64,000 nt of DNA from Ampelomyces quisqualis. Taxonomy: Eukaryota > Ascomycota > Dothideomycetes > Pleosporales > Phaeosphaeriaceae. Below, piece after piece: positions 10,871 to 23,699 of the stretch; the first letter of the stretch is position 1; every line of letters starts with the position of its first letter. The notes beneath the pieces were generated by a model that made no database searches, had not been told where the DNA came from, and saw only the letters and a program-made list of their open reading frames with translations. The position numbers were made by a program, and so were the translations under genes. The DNA lies in contig JAGTXZ010000018.1 in NCBI GenBank assembly GCA_018398575.1, positions 868,001-932,000 on the forward strand, read 5' to 3'.

Positions 10871-11427
10871 TTAACTCTACTAGTGCTGGTTAGATTAGGG
10901 ACCCCGAGCTAGAGAATGAAAGGCAGGGGGTTAAATACATATCAGTTTTGCGCACTGGTACTCACGAACTGCTAATGTAAAGCCCGAAACATAGACTGCA
11001 CACACTAAGCTCTTCCTATAAAACGCTCTGGCAACCTCTGCTACAGTTACGCGTCAAAAGTTTTAAACTGTAACTTTGCTAAGGTTACTATCTCTACACG
11101 AACACTACAACTTTAACGACTTATAACTAAGCCTACACAGCGCCAATTCAGACAGAAAGTAGATAAAAATACTTGCTATAAGCTAAATATTAGTTTTATA
11201 GATTACTATAAAATTGTTACCAAGTAGTAGTGCAGCGTAATAGTGCAAAATCTTTTAGCAAAGTTTAAGTAAAGTAAAAGCGCAATTTAATATACTATAG
11301 AAACTTATACTAATACTACTACAATAGAAAAAAAGCCTTATAGTAGCTAGCTACCTATACTATTACTTTTATAGGAGAAGACTATATACTAAAAAGTATA
11401 TACTACTTCTAAAATTTAGTATATAGT

Positions 11428-11718
11428 TATAAGGATATTACAGCGCAAAGCTGTTAGCTGCATAGTAATATACCTATGCTACTACAATACTACTTTAGCG
11501 TCTACACGCATAGAACGCGTATAGCTATCCTAGCGTCTTAATAGCGCTATACTAGCGCAGACTAAGTATATTCTAGTTATAAAGATACGCATCTACTTAT
11601 ATTAATAAAAGAATAGTTCTATACTATAGCTATAGAACATAAATTAACTTACTTCTATCTATACTACTATTATTATCTTGAATATCTTGTAACTTTACTG
11701 CTATACAAACCTCTTACA
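11428..11718 (+). repeat. LTR of copy C (left)
   Basis: About 291 bp, ending CTCTTACA. It is the reverse complement of the 282-bp LTRs of the complete copies at 27,780 and 51,796, with RIP-type differences and small indels, including a degraded TATAAGG start where a TG is expected. Confidence 0.8.
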
Positions 11719-13049
11719 ATATTACTTTCTTAGTCTAGTATCTTTCTTAATCTAATAGTATAGGAGCTAAGCAATACTATAGATTAAATTATTATAAGTA
11801 AAAAGATTGTATTACTTGTTCTATACTATGTAAAGATAGATTAGATTAAATACACTAAGCTAAGAGACAGCTTAATTAGTTAGTCTAGTCCTAAATAGAT
11901 CCTTACTTCCTTAGTGACATGCTTAGGTATTACACGTAACAATCCCGTAATCTGCTAATTTACATACTCTGTTATAAATAGAGTTAGTAACTTTACTTAT
12001 ATAACTATATTGCTATTTTTTTTTAATTATATAGGTATCCTAGAAATACAAAATATAGAGCAGAATTCTCTCTTTAAAATTTACTATTAAGAATTTTATT
12101 AGTTAGTCTATTTATTAAGATACAGCATATTATAGTTATAATCTTTTCTAAAAAGGCTTTAAGCATACTTAACATAATAGATCTAGACGCCTATACTATA
12201 TTATTAAAGTATAAGAACTATCTAAAGTACAGTAAGTAGTTTAATTACTATTCTTAAAGAAATGTAATATATTATCTAGTTAAAGTGCTAGAGCTTTAGT
12301 AAAAACAGAACTTAGTAAAGAATATACAAAAGCTACAAAGGTTCCCGCAATATAACTAAACAACTCGAGCAGCTATAAGAACTCTAAAAAGTATATTTTA
12401 AGAAGATAATTAAACTATGCATTTTATACTTTTAGTAAAATTACTTTGTTACGTAAGTAGAGTAAGAAGAGTAGCTTAAGTATTTAGAGTAAATTAGGCA
12501 GCTAGAACAAATAGAAGTAGCTAGAGCCTAGACATAGTGGACTATAGTTAGTAACTATCTAGTTAATTATTCTAATAGTGTTACAGATGTTATTAAGTTT
12601 AATAACCTTAAGTTTTTCTAACGTAGATATTAACTTAATTAAGTACTTTTAGTAGTATCTTAATATATATTTATATACTAATTCTATCTATAGTTTAATA
12701 GTAGTCTATTCAAGTACTAGTATATTATACTAAGTAGGCTAATCAAGCGCTCTATTATTTTTATGCTTTAATAAATAGTAGTATGTAAGCTATAGCGTTA
12801 AAAGTAAACTAATTCTTAACTATATAACTAGCTTGTTTACTAAAAAACTTTAAAATGTATATACCTATAGTAGAGTTTTTATAGTAATAACTATATAAAT
12901 AGAATAGCTAGTTAGAGAGCCTAGGTATACGTAGTTTAAAACTTTTAACCTAGTACTTGTAACAGGCTGCTGCCTAAAAAATCTCTTAGTTACGTAAAAA
13001 CCTTAGGTTCTAGAACAAGAAGCTCTAGTATCTTCTGCATACGGCAGTA

Positions 13050-13480
13050 AATAGGTAGGAGTTGGGTTAAGGTTAGGTACCTTTTCGTAAGACCTAACAC
13101 CTACGCTAACTCCTACTTAATAACTTTATACTAAAAGTAAGTTAAGATTAGGTAGAGGTTAATTAAAAGCAGAGTTAGGTTAAGGTCTAACGTAATAAGG
13201 GCTAGCTTAAGGGCTAGGTAAAAAAAATTCTTTTAATCTACTTTAACCTACTTTTTTTATCAAAACTTAAGTTTTTATAGGGTTTTATCACAGAACTAAA
13301 ATAGGTACCCCTAACCTAACTATAACTAAACCTCTACCTAAATTAATAGTAACCTAACCTAAACTCTACCCAAACTCTATAAGAACTAAACCTAAACACT
13401 ACCCTAGCTCCTAAGTAACTCCTACTCTATTCTACCTACTCTGTGCTTAACTCTAACCTAACTACTACCTATAAGTAGGT
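13050..13480. repeat. CCTAAC/GGTTAG-rich dispersed repeat
   Basis: Unusual stretch rich in CCTAAC and its complement within copy C. A sub-segment near 13,073-13,110 (core CGTAAGACCTAAC) recurs in inverted orientation at about 58,855-58,910. Degenerate telomere-like words are present but not in regular tandem array. It may be a RIP-mutated MITE or SINE-like element. Confidence 0.45.
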
Positions 13481-13899
13481 ACCTTAAACCTATTTACTAG
13501 CGTACTTCTGTACTAGAGCACTACAGAAAGTCTAGAGCCTAGAACCCAAATACTACTCTAGACTAGAACCTAAATGCTGCTCTAGACTAGAATCTTTAGC
13601 GTCTAAATAGCTACTATAAAATCCCTAAGACCTAATATTAGCTATAGGTATTAAATTTACAACCTTTATACTTTAACAACTACTCTAAGAGTTAGTCTCC
13701 TTATAATTAAATTTAATTACTTAACTAGGCTAAAAAGCCTTTAGTAACCTTTATAATAGAATAAGTAACTATTCTAATAATAGTTTAGAAAATAATAGTA
13801 AAAGCTATTTAGATAAGGTATGTAAGCGTTTCTTAGTTAGTAATTAAAATAGAGTTTAACTATATAATTAACTACGCGTATCTAGATCTAGAAGAATAG

Positions 13900-14900
13900 T
13901 AGAGTAAGAAACAGCTATTATTAAACAGACTAAAGGGTATGTTAGTATAGCAGGAACAAAGTAATATAGGGCTATTCTAAGCAAATAAAGAGAAAGCCTT
14001 AGTAAAACCTAGGCTAGACCTAATAGAGCTTATAAGGTTGCTATAAGAATAAATTGCAAGACTTATAACTTAGTTATTCTTCTCTACAGCCTCTAGCTAT
14101 TAAGGAACCTCTACTAAAAACTTACCTATTTAAAAAACACACAAGGTTCTAGACCTAGAAGCTTTTAGTAGAGACTAGAGAAAATATTATATATTCTAGA
14201 CTTAGATAAAGTATAAACTAGAGTATAATAGTATAAGTTTAGAGTCTTAAGTAAGGTATATCTTTAACTGCCTTAAGGAAACAGCTATAAGTATAGCTCT
14301 ATCTTAGATAACACAAAACCTATTAGAGCCTACTCTTAAACTATAGAAGTTCTTTAACAATTAATTTAGAGACAAACTACACGTAGAAAGAGCTTAGAGA
14401 AAGCTCTAAATAATCTAATAAAATAAAACTTTCTTATAGAACTTTAACGCAGAGTTTATAAGGCTAGCCTATAATATAGGTAAAGAGAATAACAATTTAA
14501 ACTTAAAAACAAGATACTTAGGTGCTATACAACAGGATCTATAGGACTATATAATCTTAGTAGATACCTAAGTAGAGTAGAGTATCTATAACTTAATAGA
14601 CTATATAGTAGTTATTAAAGAAAATTTATTCTAGGCTAAACTAGGCAGTAACTACTTAAAGGAAAAGAGCTACGCTAGGAATCCTATAGAATAGAAACTT
14701 ATAAGAGGTTACTTAGGAAGGCCTAATAAGAGCCTCTATAACAAGAAAAAGGTAAAGTAGGCTATTGTTACAAACCTTTAACTAGAAACACAAGACGTTA
14801 TAAATAAACAAGAGAACAGGTCGCAAGACTTAGACCTAGTGCAGGGATATAGTACACTAAGTATGTTACGTAACCTTCTTATTAGTCTTATTTAGTCTTA
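13900..14900 (+). pseudogene. Degraded gag (Ty3/gypsy)
   Basis: The plus strand reads, through several TAG/TAA codons, as a helical Gag-like protein: a segment with repeated Phe/Leu/Arg and the pattern of capsid proteins of gypsy elements (around 14,330-14,620). It is not the same gag as that of the complete copies at 27.8 and 51.8 kb. It is non-functional because of many stops. Confidence 0.5.
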
Positions 14901-15339
14901 CTTTTTCTTATAACAAGAAACTATAAGAATCTGCAATAAAGATTAAGAATAATAAAAACTGTAATAAAGACTAGTACATAGAAACTACAATAAATCCTTA
15001 TAGATTATTGTATTTAACTTATGTTACAGACGTTTAAGTTAGTTATATTAAGCTATCTAACTGTTGTTACTCTTTTTAGAAAGCTCTAGCCTTTACTGTC
15101 TTAGTAATAATACCCTCTGTATCTAAAGTAACTCTATACCTATCTGCAAAAACTAACTTTAGCTATACTTCTAGTCTATACTAGTGTTCTTATTGTTTGC
15201 TACTAGACTAACAGTCTTAACACTTTAAACACTCTTACAATAAGTAGCAATATTGCAATAGATATACTTAAGTATTTCTAAGTAAGACAACCTAGACTTA
15301 AGGTTAATAAACCTAATCTCTACTATAGAGACTACAACA

Positions 15340-17500
15340 AACTTAAGACCTAGATCTTCTAGTTTAATAGGCACTTCTATATAGAATAAGATAAGATTAA
15401 GAATAATATTAAAGTTATACTTACTACAACCTATATAAAAGGCGGCGCTAAAAAATAGGTACTTCTAATTATCTAGAAGTATATAGACAATAACATTACA
15501 GATAGAGATAACACTAATCTTGTAGAAGACTAGCAAACGTTTAAAACACGCTTGCAACAAATATTTTTCCCTCTTAAGAAATCTGTAATTGCAGAATAAA
15601 AGATCTAAAGTCTAAAACAAACCTAATTAGCTACTAACTATACTAACGTTTTTTAATTATACGCTAAAAAAATCTAGTAGAACAATACTACTCTAATACG
15701 CATGTACAAATAAGGCCTTAAGGCTACTATATAAGCTAAACTTATGCGCAGCAGAATATATATTACTACTCTTAAAGAACTTTAGAATAAAGCTATACAC
15801 CTAAACAACCTTAAGAAAGGCCTAGAATAGAAAAGTTACCTAAAGAAACAACTACAAGAGGATAAGCCTAATAAGAATAAGATTATCTATTACAACTGTA
15901 ATAAAGTTAGACACTATACAAAGACTATTATTCTAAGAACAAAGTTATACGCTAGCTTAATATATTAACTAACGCTTTAAAGGAAGATATTAAAGAATAG
16001 ATTATAATTAAGAACTAACCTATTGTCTAACAAATTAATAGATAACTAATAGTAGGATAGATAGAAGACACCTCTACTACATTATCTAATAACTAGGTCT
16101 TAACTAACTCTATGTTATTATATAACTAGATATAAGACTATAACATTAAATAATCCTAACAGATAGAACTACTCTTACTCTAAACACAACAAAATGTTTA
16201 CAACTAGCATTACTAAACTAACAAAGTTAACTAAGAATATATAAAACAATGTTATTAATCTATACAAGTATACTATACTCTCTAAATAAATAAGTACTCT
16301 CTAAATAAGGATAGAGTTATAGAAAAGAGACAATTGCTATACCTAGAAAACAGAGTTTATAGAACATAGGATTAACTACAGACTATAAGAGTCTATAATA
16401 CTTAGAAAGACTAAGAACTTACGCTAGACAAGCTAGACATATATTTACTACTAGCTAGCCCTAAACTAGTGCGCTAGAATGCAATAGTTAGAGAACTGTG
16501 TTAAGAGGTAGACGTAGTTAAACTATATAAGACGTGCTATAACTTATATATAAAGCAGACATACTATACTAATAATAGGTAAGTATTAGTACTAAACTCT
16601 ATACCTATAGAATACTAGGATAGAAAGGCAAATAAATTGCATTAAATCCTACTTACAGACAGATACCTACAAGATTCTTGTAATCTAAAACACAGACTTC
16701 TATTATAAACAGCATGCAATAGCAACTACTACCTAATATATTATAGTAGTAAAATTAACTAATACTTCTCTTAGTAAAAGAAGCTTTATAAGTACTAGTA
16801 GTATAATTACTCTAAGGATACCTGCGTAAATTACCTATACAACAAATAAAATATAGAAAGTTTTCTTAATATATAAGAGAAAAAAAGGATATCTAACTAA
16901 ATACTTATTAACAGTAGCTATATAAGCTATATATAGCAGTTCTGCCTATAACTAGAATATAAGAAGTACTCTAATAACAGAGAAGCTAATAGATATAGAA
17001 AGAAAGAGTCTTTTTTAGAGTTAACACTAGACTCTAGAATAACACTTAGAGCTGTAACGCAGTTAACTTAGCTAAGCTTATTAAACTTATAGTAAAAGTT
17101 ATTAGAAAAAGAATAAAGGTGCTTCTAGATTTAGAATTGCAAGTACACTATATTTCAGGCAATACCTTATTAAGAGCTAGGCTCTAACCTTGCCAGAAAT
17201 AACAATTATATAAACTTTATATTGCAAATAGAGAGTAGATACCTAATAAGTTACTTATTAGATATAAGACTACTACAGAACTGAATATCTAAGGAACTTA
17301 ACAGAAAAGATACCTAGACGTCTTTAGATTAGCTACCTATAACATTATATTAGGACTTTTATAGTTTAGAAAGAATAGCCTACAAATAGACTAAAGGATA
17401 AGATCTATCTCTTTAGGGAATTACAACAACACAACAGATTCTAAGCCTACACATTAGTAGCGTTTAATAGTAGATAAAAAGACAATTAATAATATTACTT
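15340..17500 (+). pseudogene. Second gag zinc-knuckle and retropepsin remnants
   Basis: A second capsid-like region is followed at about 15,887-15,945 by a CCHC-type knuckle in which cysteines read as tyrosine (YYNC...H) and a frameshift precedes the last position. Further on, about 17,090-17,400 reads as an aspartic protease core: a LLDLE segment where LLDSG is usual, followed downstream by NIILGL. Two gag-like segments in tandem suggest that more than one element contributes to this stretch. Confidence 0.5.
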
Positions 17501-17514
17501 TAACTATTTATAGC

Positions 17515-17740
17515 TAGAGAGAGAGAAGAATTAACTTTACCTAGGCCTGTAAATCTAGACAATAGTAAGGAACTGCAACAACGCTATAAGATTAAAGCTA
17601 GTTTAGTAAAAAGGCGTAACAGGCGTTTAGTAAATTACCTAGTTAAATAGAAAGGCTAGCTGTTAGAATATAATAAATAGGTTAGTTAGAAAGATATAGA
17701 CAAATTATACATAGAAAAATATAACTAGAAAGGAGATTAA
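17515..17740 (+). pseudogene. Integrase C-terminus and chromodomain of copy C
   Basis: The end of pol matches copies A and B. It reads LVK-(W)-KG followed by an EYNK-(W)-V segment and KDIDKL, where W positions are TAG, then stops at TAA 17,738-17,740. This is the chromodomain of chromoviruses, which targets integration to modified heterochromatic histones. The sequence joins directly to non-matching protease sequence upstream, marking a deletion or recombination junction near 17,510. Confidence 0.75.
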
Positions 17741-18570
17741 TTACTTATACAATTAATATACAGAAAAAAAAGAAATAAAATAAGAAAGAAAAAATATAAG
17801 AAAATAAAGGCGCCTTACTAGCGCACTGCTAGCGCTTTAACAGCGCAGCTAAGTATAACTACTAGCTTAGCTTAAGAACTTATTCTAATCCTTATTAGCC
17901 TTATAGAAGCTTAGAGAGCCTAGTAAATTACTACTAAGCTCTCTAGCCTTCTCTTCGTCCTGCTATAGCTAGATAGTAGTATTACCTAACTCTAGGGAGG
18001 TTTTACGCCTTACTGTTGCTACTCTAGAGTATACTAGGTAACCTAGCTTACTTAAGCCTTTAGTACGCTTAGGCTTTGGCTATAGGCTTCTTAGCAGAGC
18101 TAACTAAAGCTAGGCGCTTCTTAGGCTTAGGCTTAGCCTTACCTTTCTTCTTCTTAGAAGAAGGTATAAGGCTAAGGCTCTTCTAGAAAGAAGTTTTATC
18201 TCTATCTCTACTCTAACTACTATTACTAGCCTTAGACCTAGGCTTAGACCTAGTAAGAGACTCTTTTCTCTTTAGATTAAAGTTAGAATTAGACTGTATA
18301 TTAGCCTTACTAAGAGAAAAAAGGTTAGCCTAGACACTGTTAGAACGCTAGCGCAGTAACTATAAGAAGTAAGAAAAAATAGCTTACCTAAGTCTATAGT
18401 AGGTTAAGAATACCTTTCTCTATAGTAGACAAGTAATTAGTTACCTTAACTTATAGAATCTAGATTCTATTACTCTTAGGCTAATAACAACCTCTGTACT
18501 TAACCTCTATGCGTAAGAAAAGCTCTACTAAGCTAGTCTATTAGCGCAGCGCTATTTTTTACGCAGTAAC

Positions 18571-18870
18571 TATAATAAACACATGTAAACATATGCTATA
18601 TCTAATACCTTATAAAGGCTTAGTAATAGATTATGCAAGAAATAGTAGAAGTAGCACTAAAAGCGCTCTAAATCTACTCTAACTTAGTTACTGCCTTAAC
18701 TATAAATATAAGCCTATTGCATTAGATAGAAGACAAGTTTTTCTTATCCTTTTGTACAAGACCTATAGGTGTATAGCCAATCTAGAATCTCTAATACAAC
18801 ACGCACTCCTATATACCTCTAATACGTATCTAATTTAATTCTAATAGCTGTACCTACCTGCGTTGTTACA
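18571..18870 (+). repeat. Left LTR of element D
   Basis: 300 bp from a degraded TATAATAA start (expected TGTAA) to GTTGTTACA. Its last ~140 bp match the right end of the element at 22,262-22,402. Confidence 0.7.
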
Positions 18871-19549
18871 TTACAAGAAAAACTTTGTCCTGCTAGTAAT
18901 AGTATTTAGATATTATTGCAATTTACTTTAAAAAAGATTGCGTTAAAATATACAGGATAATATCTAAATTAGATCTATTTGCAACCTTAAATCTATTAAG
19001 CACAGTTAGGATTCCTTAGATCTTCTAACAGCTAAAGCCTTTAGGTTTAGATCTTTCTATTAACACAACAGTTAGAATTACTTTAGTAAAAGTTGCGTTT
19101 AGCGCTAGGATAGAGACTTAGAGACTATTAATAACCTAGGAGTATTAGAGGCAACGCTAATAACTCTCCCAAAAGCTACACTAGAACCTAGAAGATCCTA
19201 AGAAAACTCTGTATTAACTGTTACAACCTAGTAACAGAGCGCTAAAACAAAAAAGTTAGACACTAAGGATTCTAAAGAGTAACCTTAGCCTAGAGCTACA
19301 CTAAATAACTCCTGCGCAAATAGAAGTTAATTAATTACAACAAGAACTAAAACAGGTGTTAGTAGAAATTAATTCCCTTAAGAAAAGACTAACTCCTTTA
19401 GTAGGACTAGACAAGCCTCTACCTACTACTAAAACCTCTTACAACTCTTCTATACTATACTATTTATCTAACAGCTCTATATCTAAACACTTATATTGCT
19501 ATAATAGCTCTTACTAACTTTAATAATCTAAGAAGACGCCTAATATAGA

Positions 19550-21800
19550 TAATCTTAGCAATAGAAAAGATTCTACCTTCTGCTAATAGCAGGCCTCTAT
19601 CTAAGATTAACTTAAAATTAACTTAGATTACTATTAGACTAAAAGACAACGCATAGCCTTAGTACAAGGTTACACTACAGGACTAGCTAAGAGCTATCTT
19701 AAGCCTTAATATCTATTAGATACTAATTAAGTGTAATTCTAGAACGCTAAGCAAATAATTAAGCTACTTAAGTCCTACTTTATTACAAGTAACAAGGTAG
19801 CTAAAAGCTATATAGTATTTAATGAATTATAGATAACAAAGAAGAAAACGTTTCTCTTGTTTTAAGCTAGGTTTCTTAGTTCTGTAGTCAAGGGACAAGT
19901 ACCCCCTTTAGAGTAGTTTTACTACCTATAGATAAAGATTACACTATTAGTCTGCTATTAGTGCGCCTATACTCTATAGATAGAAGATTAATGCTCTTAC
20001 GCGCAAGAACGTCTATCTAATCTCTTGTATTAATAAGCTACTATTACGCTCCTCTAAAGCTAAGATCTTTACTAAGTTTAATATTAGGGCTGCCTTTAAC
20101 AAAATTTATACAAATCCTAACTCTAAAGAGTATACTACCTTTTAGATATGTTACAAAACCTATAAATATAAGGTACTTTCTTTTAGCTTCTATAACAGGC
20201 TAGCTATATATTAGTGCTATATACATAATAATCTTATTAATTATCTTAACAATTTTTATATTACTTATCTTAATAATATTCTAATTTACTCTAAGGATAC
20301 AAACATATATTAGAAACACGTCTAAAAGGTCCTAGAGCGCCTACGCACTATAGGGCTAAAAGTAGACATATAGAAGAGTAAATTCTATGTAACTTACATA
20401 AAGTATCTAGGTTACATTTTAACAAATAAGAGTACTAAAGTTAACTCTAACAAATTAGAAGCCTTCTAAAACTAGTCTAAACCTACTATAGTTACAGGCG
20501 TTAAGTTATTTCTTAGTTTTGCTAGTTTCTATTAACAATTTCTTAAGAATTTCTTCTGTGTAGCTAAACTAATTATAAAGCTTTAGAGTTCTGCTACCTC
20601 TTTTAAATAGACTATAGACTGCTAACAGGCTTTTAATTAGATTAAAACCTTACTTTTAGCTATTTCTACCCTATCTTACTTTTATCCTAAGTATAACACA
20701 AAATTAGAAACTAACGCGTTAGATAGAGTAATAGCAGAAGTACTCTCTTAGAAGTACTCTAATAACAAGTAGTACTCTATAGCCTTCTATAGCTACGCCT
20801 TATCTAAGGCTAAGCTTAATTAAGAAATATATAACAAAGAACTATTTACTATCTTAAAAGTATTTAAGAAGTAGAGAGCTAAACTTACCTCTATATAAAG
20901 CTAAATCTAGGTGTATTTAGATTATTGCTCTCTAGAATACTTTATAACTATAAAGGTTTTTAATACATGTTAAGCTTTATAGGTAGAGATTATTACTCTT
21001 TTTAATTTCTATATTAAGTACACGCCTAGTAAGTTAAACAAGAGAGCTAATATCCTTAGCTAAAGGAAATAAGATGTTAGTAAGGTTAAGGCTGCCTAGC
21101 AAGACAATAGATCCTGCGTACTTTTAGAACCTAAACAACTAAACTACCTAGTTAACTCTCAACTAGCCTAAACCTACGTCTGTGCCTATCTAGAGGTTAC
21201 TATTTTAGCTATTTTAGTCTAATCTAATAGTGCTCTACTAAATATTAACTCCTTAGAGCTAATTAAAGCTCTACTAGTAGAGAATTACTACTTCTTCTAA
21301 GAAGAACGCCTTAAAATTTCTTAGCTATACTACGTCTAAGAAAAACTTCTGCTATATTACTTACGCCTTTGTGTACCTAGAGATTCCCCCTTATACACCT
21401 GCCTAATTAGAGAGGCTTATAACTAGGTATTAACTACTTATCTAAGCGCTACAAAGACGTATTAGCTTCTAGCCTAGTAATACTATTAGAAAGGTATAGA
21501 GGCTATATGTAAACACTATATACAAAACTATATTTCCTATTAAAGATCTTATCTAAGACAGCTCTAATTGTAAGAGTTTCTCTATCTGTTACTAATTCTT
21601 AATAGGCCTATACAGTATTTATGTATAGATTTTAAGACATTTCTAAAAGATTATTATAGCTATAATTAAATTATAGTTGTTATTAATTGTCTATTAAAGC
21701 AAGCTATCTCTATTTCGTGCTACAAAACAATTAACACTTAGCAGATAGCTTATTTATTTATTTAATAGGTATATTAATTTAGCTATACACCTAAAAGTAT
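19550..21800 (+). pseudogene. gag-pol remnant of element D (gag, RT, RNase H, integrase)
   Basis: Read through stops, the order is Gag (19,550-19,950), reverse transcriptase with YLNNILIYS at 20,266-20,292 where YLDDILIYS is expected, the FYxxFLKNF segment after RT (about 20,525), RNase H with an ETNALD segment (ETDASD expected) and the downstream AFYSYALSKAKLN segment (about 20,705-20,825), and an integrase zinc-finger/core region (about 21,470-21,780). Both RT active-site aspartates read as asparagine, a G-to-A change. It is inactive. Confidence 0.75.
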
Positions 21801-22261
21801 TATGTTTAATTGCAGCCTCTAATTTGTGTCCTAATTCTAGTCTAAATTCTGCTAGATCCTAGGCGTATAAATTAAGCTCTCTACTACCTATTATAAACAG
21901 ACTAATAGTTAAACTAAGATTATAAACAAGTATATTAATTAACAATTAAGGCTCTTTGTATCCTATTACTAGAACAACTAGAGTAACCTTCTACTAATAA
22001 TTAATTAAGCCTAGGCAACGTTACTGTACTCTACAGTTAGTATAGCACTATATTAGCTCTTGTTTAGACCTAAGCCTAAATAGAGCTAAGATTAGTTTTT
22101 ATCTACTTTAAAACACAAAGTTGCAAACGTTAAGAATGCTTTAAGCCTAGCTACCTATATAGACAAAGCCTAGCGTATAGCTAAAGATAAGATAGAAAAG
22201 GCGCAATAACAGATAGCTGCTAAAGTAAATACATATTAACAACCTGTTAATTAGGTAGTAA

Positions 22262-22402
22262 GTAACAAGGTTTTCTTGTCCTTCTGTACAAGACCTATAG
22301 GTGTATAGCTAATCCAGAATCTCTGATACAACACGCACGCCTATATGCCTCTAATATGTATCCAATTTAATTCTTATAGCTGTACCTACCTGCGTTGTTA
22401 TA
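22262..22402 (+). repeat. Right LTR of element D (5'-truncated)
   Basis: 141 bp matching the end of the left LTR, including the shared ACAAGACCTATAGGTGTATA core. The missing first half indicates a deletion that also removed the end of pol. Confidence 0.7.
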
Positions 22403-22881
22403 GTAACTATAGTAAAGTTAAGGTCTTTCTTAGTAGTAAGATGCTACTACTACTAGTAGATAGTATTTTAGCTTTTAATAAAATTAGTAAAGATCCTAGG
22501 GTAAGGCTTTCTCTTGCCCTAGCAGGACTAGTAGTATAAGCTACTAACTATAAGGTTATAATAGGTACTAGTAAGCCTTAGGCCCTTTACGTAATAGAGG
22601 TAAATAAAAATTACTAACTTAATTTTAAGAACACTACTGCAGTAAGCAATAGGCGTAGCCTAAGTACTAAGTTAGTAATATTATAGCGCTAGTGTTATAC
22701 TACTTATAAAATTAGTAAAGGTAGAGAGTAATATAGGTATAGTACTTATAGTAATTAATATAGAGGTAACAGAGTTATAGTAGTGTAGAGCTAAGAGATA
22801 GTATAGTAGTAGAGGTAATATAATTATTACTAAATAAGTAAAAAGAATTAAGTATATAAAGTTCTACTATATTACTACTAT

Positions 22882-23063
22882 TGTAGTAGAGCGTTGTTTA
22901 CTTCTAAGGCCTATTGGATTTGATATAGAATTAAATATATTATTATTAGGTGTGTGTGTTAGAGTGTTGTGCTCTAATAGCCTTTTAGCTATTGTATCTT
23001 GCCTACGCTCTTAGCTATGCCCTAAGCGTCCTTTAGACTTACTTTCTATACTACTTTACTACA
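22882..23063 (-). repeat. LTR 1 (outer, left) of element EG
   Basis: 182 bp running TGTAGTAGAG to TTTACTACA, with short terminal inverted sequence TGTAGTA/TACTACA. Three further copies lie at 26,372, 45,579 and 50,777. Confidence 0.85.
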
Positions 23064-23699
23064 TCTCTCCTCTAATCTATAGAAAGAGGCTCCTTCTCTT
23101 TTATACTAAAAGCAAAACTAAAAGGCTTAAACAAAAGGACTAACTCCTAAGGAAAAACAACTCTAAACTTTTTGTAATGCAAGACAGTAGCTAATAGGCC
23201 TTTAGTAAAAGAGCAGTGCCTGTTTACAATCTTTCCCTCTCTTTATGTTACTAACAGACTTTCTTTCTAAGAATTTGCGCAATTGCAGTTTGTTAACTCT
23301 AGCAAAGAAGCTTAGTAGCTTTAGGGCTCTAAGTAAGTCTAGTCTGCTAGATTTTGCAAAGTTATTAGCTAGGAAAGCTTGTTAAAGCCTAGACTTTAAT
23401 GCTAGCAAGGTCTCTAAAAACTTCTCTAAAGCTAGCTATAGCAATCTATTAGTTAGAGATGTTAACATAGATGTCTTAAGTAATAGCTTAGGTAGCCTAA
23501 ACAACTTCTTTAACAATTAGAGTTTTCTGTTATAGATCTTGTTTTTGTAGTAGCTTGCTGTAAAATTAACTCTTCTCTTTTAATATATCTTTAGAGTTTA
23601 TAGTTATGCTAAAGAGCACTACTTTTTCTCCCTCCTATAAAAAGAAGTCTCTTCTCTTTTCTAACTTTGCTTTAATTACTGCTCTATTATATACTTTCT

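Larger units (their letters stand above)
18571..22402 (+). mobile_element. Ty3/gypsy element D nested in copy C
   Basis: 3.8 kb element inserted in the accessory frame of copy C. It is flanked by the 5-bp duplication GTAAC (18,566-18,570 and 22,403-22,407), and the host sequence is continuous across it by comparison with the copy at 51.8 kb. The left LTR spans 18,571-18,870; the right LTR is 5'-truncated, matching only over about 22,262-22,402. Internally a Gag region (about 19,550-19,950) runs directly into mid-reverse-transcriptase with no protease between, so the element is internally deleted. Confidence 0.78.
17867..22854 (-). pseudogene. Accessory opposite-strand frame of copy C, split by an insertion
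   Basis: Reverse-strand relative to its own pol; homologous to the accessory frames at 28,236-29,399 and about 52,251-53,442. The stop is at 17,867-17,869, a Lys-rich repeat tail lies around 18,090-18,140, and the N-terminal part resumes right of the 18,571-22,402 insertion and ends near 22,854. It is conserved in position and strand with the other two copies. Function is unknown. Confidence 0.6.

Noticed and set aside
13050..13480. Subtelomeric location inferred from CCTAAC words
   Set aside because: The words are irregular and both orientations are mixed; no true tandem telomere repeat is present and genes lie on both sides of the block.
22345..22539. 64-codon plus-strand frame starting in the right LTR of element D
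   Set aside because: It crosses the LTR end into the antisense of the copy C accessory frame; an accidental open stretch.
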